Source: Flavobacterium sp. IMCC34852 (lineage in GTDB: Bacteria > Bacteroidota > Bacteroidia > Flavobacteriales > Flavobacteriaceae). Taken from it: a stretch of 64,000 nt of DNA. Position numbers and translations under genes: made by a program. The stretch is from contig NZ_CP121446.1 of the NCBI RefSeq assembly GCF_030643905.1, forward strand, positions 620,001 through 684,000, in the 5' to 3' direction. A model generated the notes under the pieces. The model saw only the letters and a program-made list of their open reading frames with translations. It made no database searches and had not been told where the DNA came from. Shown here in pieces: positions 35,982-44,054 of this stretch; position 1 is the first letter of the stretch, and every line of letters starts with the position of its first letter.

Positions 35982-37069
35982 AAGATTCCTTTGGTGCTTG
36001 GGATGTTGTTTGTGCCGTCTTTTTGAACTGCCATTTTTATGGCTTTGGCGAATGCTTTGAAAATAGATTCTATTTTGTGGTGCTCGTTTTCGCCTTCTGC
36101 TTTGATGTTTAGATTGCATTTGGCGCCATCGCAAAATGATTTGAAAAAGTGAGCAAACATTTCGGTAGGCATTTCCCCAATTTTTTCTCTGTTGAATTTT
36201 GCCTCCCAAACTAACCAAGGGCGACCGCCAAAATCCAAAGCCACTTGCGACAAACAATCGTCCATGGGCAACAAAAAGCCATAGCGATTGATTCCTTTTT
36301 TGGAACCCAAAGCCTGGGCAAAAACATCACCCAAAGCAATCCCGACATCTTCAATCGTGTGGTGTTCGTCGACATATAAATCACCTTTGACCGAAATATT
36401 CAAATCGATATTTCCGTGTTTGGCTATTTGGTCGAGCATGTGGTCAAAGAAGCCTAAGCCGGTATTGATGTTGCTTTTTCCGTTGCCGTCCAAATTGATT
36501 TCGACTGAAATTTCGGTTTCTTTTGTGGTTCGAATAAGTTGTGCTGTTCGAGGTTGTAATTTTAAAAATTGGTAAATGGTTTCCCAAGAAGTAGTAGTCA
36601 AAACCGCTTGTTCATTGGCTTCAGCCGAAATATAAATAGCTTGACTGCCTAAATTTTGGGCCAATTGGATATCGGTGATTCTATCGCCTATGACAAATGA
36701 GTTCTTCAAGTCATAATTGCCTTTTACATATTGTTGTAACAATGCTGTTCCGGGTTTTCGCGTGGGTAAATTTTGCTCCGGAAAGGAAACATCAATAATG
36801 ACATCAGAAAATCGAATCCCTTCGTTTTCAAACGCTTTCATCATTTTATTATGAGCCGGCCAAAAGGTGTTTTCGGGAAATGAATCCGTTCCCATACCGT
36901 CTTGATTGGTGACCATGACCAACTCATAATCCAATTCTTTAGCGATTCTTGACAAGTATTGAAAAACTTGCGGATAAAACTCCAATTTTTCCAAAGAATC
37001 GATTTGAAAATCAATCGGCGGCTCGAGGATTAACGTGCCGTCTCGGTCTATAAATAATACTTTTTTCAT
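35978..37069 (-). CDS. hisB: Bifunctional histidinol-phosphatase / imidazoleglycerol-phosphate dehydratase
   Basis: 363 residues. The N-terminal third is a HAD phosphatase with the nucleophile motif LFIDRDGTL and the [10 protein letters not shown] motif. The rest is IGP dehydratase, with metal ligands in [14 protein letters not shown] and [10 protein letters not shown] and a second HH pair in [10 protein letters not shown]. The fusion gives steps 7 and 9 of the pathway in one protein. It overlaps hisC by 4 bases. Confidence 0.97.
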   Translation of the reverse strand: MKKVLFIDRDGTLILEPPIDFQIDSLEKLEFYPQVFQYLSRIAKELDYELVMVTNQDGMGTDSFPENTFWPAHNKMMKAFENEGIRFSDVIIDVSFPEQNLPTRKPGTALLQQYVKGNYDLKNSFVIGDRITDIQLAQNLGSQAIYISAEANEQAVLTTTSWETIYQFLKLQPRTAQLIRTTKETEISVEINLDGNGKSNINTGLGFFDHMLDQIAKHGNIDLNISVKGDLYVDEHHTIEDVGIALGDVFAQALGSKKGINRYGFLLPMDDCLSQVALDFGGRPWLVWEAKFNREKIGEMPTEMFAHFFKSFCDGAKCNLNIKAEGENEHHKIESIFKAFAKAIKMAVQKDGTNNIPSTKGIL

Positions 37070-38079
37070 ACGGTTATTAGTTGTAAAGCATATAGTAATT
37101 GTTGGTTTTCTCTTGGCGTTCCAATGGTAATTCGAATAGTGTTTTGAACCACCGAACTTCGGTTGCGCGTGATGATTTGTTGTTCGATTAAATGGTTGTA
37201 AATGGCGGTGGCATTTTCCATTTCGACTAATAAAAAATTGGCATCTGATGGATAAATTTTGGTTACAAATTCCAAAGCCAAAAGTGATTCTTTGAGCAAC
37301 TCACGTTCTGATTTTATGAGTTGTACATTCGATTTGAAAGTAGCCTCATCAGCCATTGATTTTACAGCAGCTTCTTGGTTCAACTGACTCACATTGTAAG
37401 GCGGTTTTACTTTATTCATCACCGAAATTATGTCTTCATTCGCGTAAGCAATTCCGACACGAACAGCAGCTAGACCTCGTGCTTTGCTAAAGGTTTGTGA
37501 CACAATCAAATTGGGATATTGATTGATTTTGGAAACCAATGAAGGTTGATCACTAAAGTCGATGTAGGCTTCATCCAGAAATACTATTCCGTTGAAATAT
37601 TCAATAATGTATTCGAGATTTTTCAAGGCATTTCCGGTTGGATTGTTGGGCGAACACAAATACAGAACTTTTGCCTTTTGCATCAAAATAGCTTCGGTAT
37701 TCAACTGAAAATCTTCGGTAAGCGGAATCGAAATGATTTCCAAATTATTGATATTCGCATAGACTTTATACATCCCATACGTTGGCGGACAGATGATGAT
37801 TTTATCGGCTGAAGGTTCGCAAAATACCCGTTGCACTAAATCAATGATTTCGTCACTTCCGTTTCCGATTAAAATGTTTTCAAGGCCGACTTTCTTCTGA
37901 CTGCTCAAAATTTGTTTCAAGCGCCATTGGTACGGATCGGGATAGCGGTTTAAGTTGCCATACGGATTTTCATTGGCATCCAAAAAGATACCTTGATTGC
38001 TTTTGTATTCGTCTCTCGCACTCGAATATGGCGTGAGCGAAAGAATGTTTTTCCGAATTAAATAGTTGATATTATCCAT
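37066..38079 (-). CDS. hisC: Histidinol-phosphate aminotransferase
   Basis: 337 residues, a PLP fold-type I aminotransferase. The PLP lysine is in [26 protein letters not shown] is the conserved Asn region, and FLDEAYIDF holds the PLP-binding Asp. It converts imidazole-acetol phosphate to histidinol phosphate. It overlaps hisD by 8 bases and hisB by 4. Confidence 0.96.
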   Translation of the reverse strand: MDNINYLIRKNILSLTPYSSARDEYKSNQGIFLDANENPYGNLNRYPDPYQWRLKQILSSQKKVGLENILIGNGSDEIIDLVQRVFCEPSADKIIICPPTYGMYKVYANINNLEIISIPLTEDFQLNTEAILMQKAKVLYLCSPNNPTGNALKNLEYIIEYFNGIVFLDEAYIDFSDQPSLVSKINQYPNLIVSQTFSKARGLAAVRVGIAYANEDIISVMNKVKPPYNVSQLNQEAAVKSMADEATFKSNVQLIKSERELLKESLLALEFVTKIYPSDANFLLVEMENATAIYNHLIEQQIITRNRSSVVQNTIRITIGTPRENQQLLYALQLITV

Positions 38080-39361
38080 TTTGTAATTTTTTTAATCGGA
38101 TGGAAACCGCGTTTTTGTGGGCGTCTAATTGTTCGGCCGCAGCCATGAGTTCAATAGTTGGCCCAAGGTTTTGTAGACCTTTGGAAGTCAATTTTTGAAA
38201 CGTAATTTTCTTGACAAAACTGTCTAATGAAACACCGCTGTAATTCTTGGCATAACCGTTTGTCGGTAACGTATGATTGGTTCCGCTGGCGTAATCTCCG
38301 GCGCTTTCGCAACTGTAATTGCCAATAAAAACCGAACCGGCATTTTCGATTAAAGTGATTTTGTTTTCGGCATCTTCCAGGGCTAAAATCAAATGTTCCG
38401 GTGCGTAAAAGTTACTGAATTCGATTCCGGTTTGGATACTTTGAAAAACTAAGGCCCGACTATTTTCCAAAGCTTTTTCTACAACCGATTGTCGTGCTAA
38501 AAGGGCTTTTTGTTTTTCGATGGCTGTTGCCACTTTCGAAACAATTTCCTCTGAATTGGTGACCAAAATCACCTGACTGTCACCACCATGCTCGGCTTGC
38601 GAAAGCAAATCGGAAGCCACAAATTCAGGGTCGCAAGTGTCATCGGCAATGACCAATAACTCACTTGGTCCGGCCGGCAAATCGATGGCTAAGCCTAATT
38701 GTTGTGCGTATTGCTTGGCCGCTGTGACATATTGATTTCCCGGACCGAAAAGCTTATCGACTTTCGGAATTTCATCAGTTCCAAAGGTCATAGCGGCAAT
38801 AGCTTGAATGCCACCCACTTTGTACATTTGAGTTACACCGGTTAATTGTGCCGCATACAAAATCGCCGGATTGATATTACCGTTTTTATCCGGTGGTGAA
38901 CACAAAATAATATTTTTACAGCCTGCAATTTTAGCCGGAATCGCCAACATTAAAACCGTAGAAAAAAGCGGTGCTGTTCCGCCCGGAATGTAGATGCCTA
39001 CCGTTTCTATGGCGCGACTTTCTCTCCAACAAAATACGCCCGAAGTGGTCTCGATTTTGGTAGGGATTTCTTTTTGCGATTGGTGAAAACGTTTGATGTT
39101 TTCGGCGGCGATTTGGATAGCATTTTTTAAATCAGATGGAATTTCGGCCACAGCTTTTTCGATTTCAGCTGTTGAAACGGCTACATTTTCAATCGATATA
39201 CCATCGAAATAATTGGTGTATTTTTTTACGGCAGTAGAACCGTTTTTTTGGATGTCATTAAAAATGGATTTTACGGTTTCGTTTAAATCGGCTGAGGCTA
39301 CAGTTTGGCGAGTGGCCAATGCTGACCATTGTTCGGGAGTTGGATTTATATAAGTTTTCAT
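38072..39361 (-). CDS. hisD: Histidinol dehydrogenase
   Basis: 429 residues. It oxidises histidinol to histidine in two NAD-linked steps, using zinc. The family signature DLLSQAEHGGDSQVILVT is present, as are IYIPGGTAPLFSTVLMLAIPA and the final YAPEHL and SAGDYASGTNHTLPTNG motifs. It is the second gene of the operon, 15 bases after hisG. Confidence 0.97.
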   Translation of the reverse strand: MKTYINPTPEQWSALATRQTVASADLNETVKSIFNDIQKNGSTAVKKYTNYFDGISIENVAVSTAEIEKAVAEIPSDLKNAIQIAAENIKRFHQSQKEIPTKIETTSGVFCWRESRAIETVGIYIPGGTAPLFSTVLMLAIPAKIAGCKNIILCSPPDKNGNINPAILYAAQLTGVTQMYKVGGIQAIAAMTFGTDEIPKVDKLFGPGNQYVTAAKQYAQQLGLAIDLPAGPSELLVIADDTCDPEFVASDLLSQAEHGGDSQVILVTNSEEIVSKVATAIEKQKALLARQSVVEKALENSRALVFQSIQTGIEFSNFYAPEHLILALEDAENKITLIENAGSVFIGNYSCESAGDYASGTNHTLPTNGYAKNYSGVSLDSFVKKITFQKLTSKGLQNLGPTIELMAAAEQLDAHKNAVSIRLKKLQNG

Positions 39362-39376
39362 GTGTTTTGAATTGAA

Positions 39377-40234
39377 TTATCGAATCATTTTTTCTATCGG
39401 AATGATGAGAATGCCTTCGGCACCTAGATTTTTGAGTTGTTCTATGATCTCCCAATAATCGTCTTCTCGAATAACCGAATGCAAACTGCTCCAATCTTTG
39501 TTGACCAAAGGCAAAATGGTGGGCGATTTCATTCCGGGAAGCAAAGAGCAGATGTTGTTGATGGTGGAATTGGGCGCATTTAGCAAAATATATTTATTCT
39601 GTTTGCCTTCGCGAACCGATTGGATTCGGAATAGCAATTTGTTGAGAATGGCTTGGGTTTCTGGTGTCAGATTGGGATGGGCAATTAAAACGGCTTCGCT
39701 TTTAGTAACGGTTTCAACTTCTTTTAAACCATTCATTAAAAGTGTACTTCCGGTGCTGACAATGTCGAATACGGCATCGGCTAAACCAATGCTGGTGGCG
39801 ATTTCAACACTGCCGCTGATTTCTTCGATGAAAACATTGATGTTCTTTTGGGCGAAAAAATCAATTAAGATTTTAGGATAACTGGTAGCGATTCGTTTGC
39901 CTTCAAAATAACTTAAGTCGGCATAGATTTCGTCTTTCGGAATGGCCAATGACATTCGGCATCCTGCGAAACCCAATTGTTGAATCACTTTTACTTCTTT
40001 GCCTTTTTCCCAGACTTCATTTTCGCCCAAGATACCGATATCGGCAACACCTTGTTCTACGTATTGCGGAATGTCATCATCGCGCAGGAATAGGATTTCG
40101 ACCGGGAAATTTTGGGCAACGGCTTTGAGTTTGCGTTCGCCATTGGAAATTTTGATGCCACATTCTTCTAGTAATTGAAGCGACTTTTCACTCAGTCGGC
40201 CACTTTTTTGAATCGCAATTTTTAAAGTACTCAT
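39377..40234 (-). CDS. hisG: ATP phosphoribosyltransferase (long form)
   Basis: 285 residues, the long HisG that carries its own C-terminal ACT-like regulatory domain (last 70 residues, MKSPTILPL to the end). That domain lets histidine inhibit the enzyme without HisZ. The catalytic region has ADIGILGENEVWE and the PRPP loop DIVSTGSTLLMNGL. It catalyses the first step, ATP plus PRPP to phosphoribosyl-ATP. It is the first structural gene after the attenuator, so both feedback inhibition and transcript attenuation converge on it. Confidence 0.97.
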   Translation of the reverse strand: MSTLKIAIQKSGRLSEKSLQLLEECGIKISNGERKLKAVAQNFPVEILFLRDDDIPQYVEQGVADIGILGENEVWEKGKEVKVIQQLGFAGCRMSLAIPKDEIYADLSYFEGKRIATSYPKILIDFFAQKNINVFIEEISGSVEIATSIGLADAVFDIVSTGSTLLMNGLKEVETVTKSEAVLIAHPNLTPETQAILNKLLFRIQSVREGKQNKYILLNAPNSTINNICSLLPGMKSPTILPLVNKDWSSLHSVIREDDYWEIIEQLKNLGAEGILIIPIEKMIR

Positions 40235-40253
40235 TTTTTAATGGGGAATAAAA

Positions 40254-40308
40254 TCTGAGTATATCGCGAAGTGTATAAATACAAAAAACCCGTCTTGATA
40301 TACTCAGA
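40254..40308 (-). promoter_or_regulatory. Perfect 12-bp inverted repeat linking the terminator loop to the hisG upstream region
   Basis: TCTGAGTATATC (plus strand, 40254-40265) and GATATACTCAGA (40297-40308) are exact reverse complements. In the transcript the first copy covers the end of the terminator 5' arm and most of its loop. The second lies 20-31 bases before the hisG ATG. Pairing would exist only in read-through RNA. Confidence 0.6.
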
Positions 40309-40317
40309 CGGGTTTTT
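40284..40317 (-). terminator. his attenuator terminator
   Basis: A perfect 12-bp stem (arms 40284-40295 and 40306-40317, core ACCCGTCT/AGACGGGT) with a 10-base loop, followed on the minus strand by six U. It lies between the leader peptide and hisG, 50 bases before the hisG ATG. Confidence 0.9.
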
Positions 40318-40361
40318 AATTATGTTTTTGGATTAGCTACAATACATCATTAACTCGCCTG
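40305..40361 (-). promoter_or_regulatory. Predicted antiterminator pairing of the his leader
   Basis: CAGGCGAGTT in the transcript (40361-40352, the last codons and stop of the leader peptide) can pair with AACCCGTCTG (40314-40305, the terminator 5' arm) at 9 of 10 positions, one being G-U. This excludes the terminator. The segment starts seven bases after the last His codon, where a ribosome waiting at the His codons leaves it free and one at the stop codon covers it. Confidence 0.7.
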
Positions 40362-40406
40362 GTTGCAAGAATGATGATGATGTAATTGTGTAATAATCGT
40401 GTTCAT
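40350..40406 (-). CDS. Histidine operon leader peptide
   Basis: An 18-codon frame reading MNTIITQLHHHHSCNQAS with four consecutive CAT histidine codons at positions 9-12, then TAA. It lies 26 bases after a -7 box and ahead of the attenuator terminator and hisG. Its job would be to measure charged tRNA(His): slow translation at the His run favours the antiterminator, fast translation the terminator. The peptide itself needs no function. Confidence 0.85.
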   Translation of the reverse strand: MNTIITQLHHHHSCNQAS

Positions 40407-40424
40407 GGTTTTATTTTGATGGGA

Positions 40425-40432
40425 CAAAACTA
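40425..40432 (-). promoter_or_regulatory. Predicted -7 box of the his operon
   Basis: Minus-strand TAGTTTTG (40432-40425) matches TAnnTTTG. A start point near 40418 would leave about 12 bases before the leader-peptide ATG. No TTG at proper distance upstream. Confidence 0.45.
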
Positions 40433-40493
40433 AAGAGAACTTTTGGAACCTGCGATGTTTTTTATAAAGTTTAACATTTGTTCAGTTGAGAGA

Positions 40494-41633
40494 TTACCGA
40501 ATAATTCTGCGGAATAAGGCTTTAATGAAAAGCATTTTCGGGCATTTCCAAATGACCTGTAAATCTTCCCCAAAAGAGGTTTCTTCGTCCAAAAACTTGA
40601 AGATTACGGTAGCATTTCCTTTTTCAAACATCGATGAAAATATGGTTGAACCCAGATGATTTTTTTGGTCTAAAATATCCAATAGAAGCAAATCATAAAA
40701 CCAAAATTTATCGGCTTTGTGAAATTTAGTCAAGTCGTTTTCTTTGGATAAAAATTGAACCAAAACTTGTGATTTTTTGACCGTATTTTTAAAAGTATAA
40801 CCGGTACTGGCTTTCGTCCAACCGCCGGCAGAGCCAATGTTTAATATGTTTTTCGAATTGTGTTGCCAAAACGGATAACACGTCATCGGAATATTACCTT
40901 GTTCTTTTTCTACTAATTCGTAATTCGTAATTCCCAATTTATTGATGTAGTTTTTGATTTCGGTTTCGTATTCTTCCTTGGCTAATAAATCTTTGGAGAA
41001 CAAAGTATATTCTAATAAAGCTTCGGTTGTTGAAGTTGGCAGCACATACATAAATCGCGTGTTGCCTTTTTGCTCCACCGAAAAATCCATGAAAGTCGCA
41101 CAATCGGGATTGAAAACCGGTTCTTTGCTTTTGATAAACCAGCCGATAAAATGTTGGTGCAGAAAAGGATATTTGGTTTGAGTTTTAACCAATTCCGGGT
41201 TGAAAATGGAATTGAAAATTTGGTTACAAGTAAAACTTTCCTGTTCGGTTTTGACGACGCAATGATGTCCCAATTCTTGAAAATCGATTACTTTTTGGTT
41301 GAGAAAAGTGATGTTCTCTTCTTTAGAAATCAGCTCAAAAACCCGATTGTAAAAATCCAATCCTTTGACCATTTTGTATTGGTACGGATTTAGATTTAGT
41401 TGTCTTTCAAAAGTTTCATTTTTAAACCATGCGGAGTTCCATTGGGCGGAAGCCAGATCGTCATACAACCCTTTATCATCCCAAAAACACCAAGTTCGGT
41501 CGTTGGTTTTTTTTGAATTCTCGTCAATTAGTAGAATGGATTTGTCTTTGAATTTGCCGGAAAGAACCATTTCATAAACCGTCATTAATGCGGATAAACC
41601 TGTGCCGGTAAAAATGTAATGGTAGTGTTTCAT
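40494..41633 (-). CDS. crtY: Lycopene beta-cyclase (CrtY type)
   Basis: 379 residues. The N-terminus carries an FAD/NAD-binding glycine-rich stretch (YIFTGTGLSALMTVYEM) followed by LLIDENSKKTNDRTWCFWDD, the CrtY-type signature. NIGSAGGWTKASTGYTF is the late conserved motif. It converts lycopene to beta-carotene, a step towards the zeaxanthin-type yellow pigments of Flavobacteria. The rest of the carotenoid genes are not in this window. Its ATG follows directly on the TAA of the outer-membrane protein gene, so the two are co-transcribed. Confidence 0.92.
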   Translation of the reverse strand: MKHYHYIFTGTGLSALMTVYEMVLSGKFKDKSILLIDENSKKTNDRTWCFWDDKGLYDDLASAQWNSAWFKNETFERQLNLNPYQYKMVKGLDFYNRVFELISKEENITFLNQKVIDFQELGHHCVVKTEQESFTCNQIFNSIFNPELVKTQTKYPFLHQHFIGWFIKSKEPVFNPDCATFMDFSVEQKGNTRFMYVLPTSTTEALLEYTLFSKDLLAKEEYETEIKNYINKLGITNYELVEKEQGNIPMTCYPFWQHNSKNILNIGSAGGWTKASTGYTFKNTVKKSQVLVQFLSKENDLTKFHKADKFWFYDLLLLDILDQKNHLGSTIFSSMFEKGNATVIFKFLDEETSFGEDLQVIWKCPKMLFIKALFRRIIR

Positions 41634-42377
41634 TTAGATTCGGAATGAGAAGCCCACGGCTACGTAATGTTCAGGGGCATTATCGGTAATTCCGATTCCC
41701 GAAGACAAATCTAGCATAAAATTGTTGTTAATCAAATAGGTTATACCGCCGTCAAAACTGTGGTTAGCGGTATCATTTTGAGGCGCAAAACCAAAAAATT
41801 CAATATAAGAACCAATTTTTTCAGTGATTGACAAGCCAGATGCTACGGTATAAATGAATGTAGGTTCCGCGGAAAAGCCATCCCATTCGGCGCCTAGATT
41901 ATAACTGAATGACATTCTTTTTGACAAAGTGTGTTGCATCACAAAGCGGAATTCCGGGGCATGGAATTCGGTTTTGAAGTCAGTTGAAGCCGCATTTGGT
42001 AAAGAAATGTGACCAATGAAAGAAGTTTTAGGCCAAAATCCTATCTCTTCTGTAATTTTAATTTTGCAACCAATTAAAATCGGATTCAAACCGGAAGTCG
42101 TTTCGCTACCAAATTTTTCTGAAACAAATTCAGTAATCAATCGCAACTCGAAATTGTCATTGACACCATATTTCCAAAGGGTTGAAGGCAATATATTGGT
42201 TTTACTTACTTCATCGTTTTTTTGGAAGGAAAATCCCGTTTCAACTTGAAACATGCCTTTTGGTGTTAGGGCAGGAGTTTCTGTTTGATCCGGTCTGTCG
42301 GTTTGAATAGGTTCTGTATCTTGAGCAAAGCCGAGACTTGTAATTAGTATAAGAGGCAATAGTAATTTTGTTTTCAT
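41634..42377 (-). CDS. Outer-membrane transporter-like beta-barrel protein
   Basis: 247 residues. A signal peptide ends at GFAQ, followed by DTEPIQTDRPDQTETPALTPKG, the typical start of the MetA-pathway/phenol-type transporter family (PF13557) in Bacteroidota, and then alternating amphipathic strands ending in a C-terminal aromatic (FSFRI). It should be a small outer-membrane barrel. It is divergent from the DtxR/MntR-type regulator, and the palindrome at 42387-42404 lies just before its start, which suggests metal-dependent control. The substrate is unknown. Confidence 0.8.
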   Translation of the reverse strand: MKTKLLLPLILITSLGFAQDTEPIQTDRPDQTETPALTPKGMFQVETGFSFQKNDEVSKTNILPSTLWKYGVNDNFELRLITEFVSEKFGSETTSGLNPILIGCKIKITEEIGFWPKTSFIGHISLPNAASTDFKTEFHAPEFRFVMQHTLSKRMSFSYNLGAEWDGFSAEPTFIYTVASGLSITEKIGSYIEFFGFAPQNDTANHSFDGGITYLINNNFMLDLSSGIGITDNAPEHYVAVGFSFRI

Positions 42378-42386
42378 GAAAATATA

Positions 42387-42404
42387 TTTTAGACAAATCT
42401 AAAA
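42387..42404. promoter_or_regulatory. Palindromic operator candidate for the DtxR/MntR-type regulator
   Basis: TTTTAGACAAATCTAAAA is a 7-4-7 inverted repeat in the divergent region between the outer-membrane barrel gene and the metal regulator. A half-site TTTAGAC recurs at 42453-42459, 3 bases before the regulator ATG. Such palindromes are the usual DtxR-family target form. Back-to-back -7 boxes TAAATTTG (minus, 42430-42423) and TAATTTTG (plus, 42435-42442) lie between the two sites. Confidence 0.6.
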
Positions 42405-42461
42405 AAAAAATTTCATTTGAATCAAATTTATATTTAATTTTGTCCAATAGCATTTAGACTT

Positions 42462-43109
42462 ATGACCATTTCCGAAGAAAATTACATTAAGGTTATTTAT
42501 CATCTATCGTTGGTTTCTCCAAAAGGCGTAAATACTAACGCTATTGCGGGCATGTTAGAAACCAAAGCGTCTTCGGTGACGGATATGTTGAAGAAACTTT
42601 CGGAGAAAGATTTGGTTTCGTACCAAAAATACCAAGGTGTGAGTTTGACTGAAAACGGATTGCTTTCGGCCAAAATGATTGTGAGAAAGCATCGTTTGTG
42701 GGAAGTTTTTTTGGTGGAGAAATTGGCTTTCAATTGGGATGAAGTGCATGAAATTGCCGAAGAATTGGAACACATCAAGTCGGAAGCTTTGATTAATAAA
42801 TTAGATGCTTTTTTAGGATTTCCGGCGTTTGACCCGCATGGTGATCCCATTCCGAATGAAAAAGGTGTGATTCAAAAGGTCAATAAATTATTGCTTTCGG
42901 AAGCCGAATTGAACCAAGAATATTATTGCATAGGAGTAAAAGACTCTTCTTCGGAGTTTTTAAAATATTTAGACAAACAAAAAATTGCTTTAGGTTCTAC
43001 TTTTAAAGTGATAGAAAAAGAGAGTTTTGATGATACTTTGACGGTTGAAGTCAATTCACATGAGAAAATTATCTCAAATAAAATTGCTAATAACTTATAC
43101 GTTCAATAA
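42462..43109 (+). CDS. Metal-dependent transcriptional regulator, DtxR/MntR family
   Basis: 215 residues. The winged helix-turn-helix is at about residues 1-70 (VSPKGVNTNAIAGMLETKASSVTDMLKKLSEKDLV). The dimerisation and metal-site domain follows (HRLWEVFLVEKLAFNWDEVHEIAEELEHI), with the His and Glu ligands of the family. The last 70 residues look like the SH3/FeoA-type domain. It should repress metal uptake genes when Mn2+ or Fe2+ is plentiful. It is followed by a ZIP transporter 3 bases on and faces a palindromic operator. Confidence 0.92.
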   Translation: MTISEENYIKVIYHLSLVSPKGVNTNAIAGMLETKASSVTDMLKKLSEKDLVSYQKYQGVSLTENGLLSAKMIVRKHRLWEVFLVEKLAFNWDEVHEIAEELEHIKSEALINKLDAFLGFPAFDPHGDPIPNEKGVIQKVNKLLLSEAELNQEYYCIGVKDSSSEFLKYLDKQKIALGSTFKVIEKESFDDTLTVEVNSHEKIISNKIANNLYVQ

Positions 43110-43111
43110 TT

Positions 43112-43930
43112 ATGTTTGAATCAGTAATCAATTATTTTGAAAGCATTGATCCTATTTTGGCGGCTTTTTATGCCACAATGTTTACATGGTTTTTAACGGC
43201 GCTTGGTGCTTCGTTTGTATTCTTTTTTAAGAACATGAATCGCGTAGTGCTTGATGGAATGCTTGGTTTTACCGGTGGTGTGATGGTGGCGGCGAGTTTT
43301 TGGAGTTTGTTGGCGCCGGCCATTGAAATGAGTGAAGGGGAAGGTTTTGTGAAGGTGATTCCGGCAGCGGTCGGATTTTTGTTAGGCGCAATCTTCATTT
43401 TTGGCTTGGACAAAATTTTACCACATTTGCACATCAATTTTAAAGAAACTGAAGGTATCAAATCACCCTGGCAACGAACAACTTTGTTGGTGTTGGCGAT
43501 AACCTTGCACAATATTCCTGAAGGTTTAGCGGTAGGAGTACTTTTTGGAGGCGTAGCAGCGGGCATTCCGGAAGCGTCAATAGCCGGAGCGGTTACTTTA
43601 GCGATTGGTATCGGCATTCAAAATTTCCCGGAAGGAATTGCGGTTTCTATGCCTTTACGCCGAATGGGCATGAGCCGATGGAAGAGTTTTATGTACGGAC
43701 AATCATCGGCCATTGTGGAACCCATTGCCGGCGTTTTGGGCGCGGTTGCGGTAACTTTTTTTACGCCTTTATTGCCTTATGCTTTGGCTTTTGCTGCCGG
43801 AGCGATGATATTTGTGGTGGTGGAAGAAGTAATTCCTGAAACGCAGCAAGATAAAAATACAGATATTGCCACCCTGGGATTCATTGGAGGATTTATAGTG
43901 ATGATGACTTTGGATGTGGCTTTGGGTTAA
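43112..43930 (+). CDS. ZIP family divalent metal transporter
   Basis: 272 residues, eight membrane helices. The transport-site motifs are LHNIPEGLAVG in helix 4 and IQNFPEGIAVS in helix 5. The layout matches the GufA/ZupT-like bacterial ZIPs that carry Zn2+, Fe2+ or Mn2+. It is in one operon with the DtxR/MntR-type regulator (3-base gap), so the regulator probably controls it. Its stop codon overlaps the end of the convergent FeoB-associated gene by 4 bases. Confidence 0.92.
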   Translation: MFESVINYFESIDPILAAFYATMFTWFLTALGASFVFFFKNMNRVVLDGMLGFTGGVMVAASFWSLLAPAIEMSEGEGFVKVIPAAVGFLLGAIFIFGLDKILPHLHINFKETEGIKSPWQRTTLLVLAITLHNIPEGLAVGVLFGGVAAGIPEASIAGAVTLAIGIGIQNFPEGIAVSMPLRRMGMSRWKSFMYGQSSAIVEPIAGVLGAVAVTFFTPLLPYALAFAAGAMIFVVVEEVIPETQQDKNTDIATLGFIGGFIVMMTLDVALG

Positions 43931-44052
43931 TGACAACCACAGTCGCCTTTGTCACAATTTTTTTTAGATTTTTTTTTACCGATAAATTTTTGGGCCAAAA
44001 AGCCTATGGCAATTCCCAAAGCCAAGTAGACCAGTATTTCTTGTAGTTCCAT
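43927..44052 (-). CDS. FeoB-associated Cys-rich membrane protein
   Basis: A 41-residue product: one membrane helix (LVYLALGIAIGFLAQKFI), a lysine cluster GKKKSKK, then NCDKGDCGCH at the C-terminus. This is the form of the FeoB-associated Cys-rich family (PF12669), which sits with feoB in many bacteria; its role there is thought to be metal handling or holding the Feo complex together. It is the last gene of the feoA-feoB operon here, 2 bases after the barrel gene, and overlaps the convergent ZIP gene by 4 bases. Confidence 0.88.
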   Translation of the reverse strand: MELQEILVYLALGIAIGFLAQKFIGKKKSKKNCDKGDCGCH

Positions 44053-44054
44053 AA

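Noticed and set aside
35982..36257. N-terminal extension of the hisH frame
   Set aside because: It lies wholly inside hisB in another frame, is unlike HisH, and the family N-terminus starts at the ATG at 35981, which overlaps the hisB stop.
42435..42442. Complete promoters for the metal regulator and the barrel gene
   Set aside because: The -7 boxes are good, but the nearest TTG elements are only 14-15 bases away, shorter than the usual 17-23, so full promoters are not claimed.
43168..43617. 149-codon minus-strand frame inside the ZIP transporter gene
   Set aside because: It is a shadow of the transporter's codon pattern; the plus-strand gene has clear family motifs.
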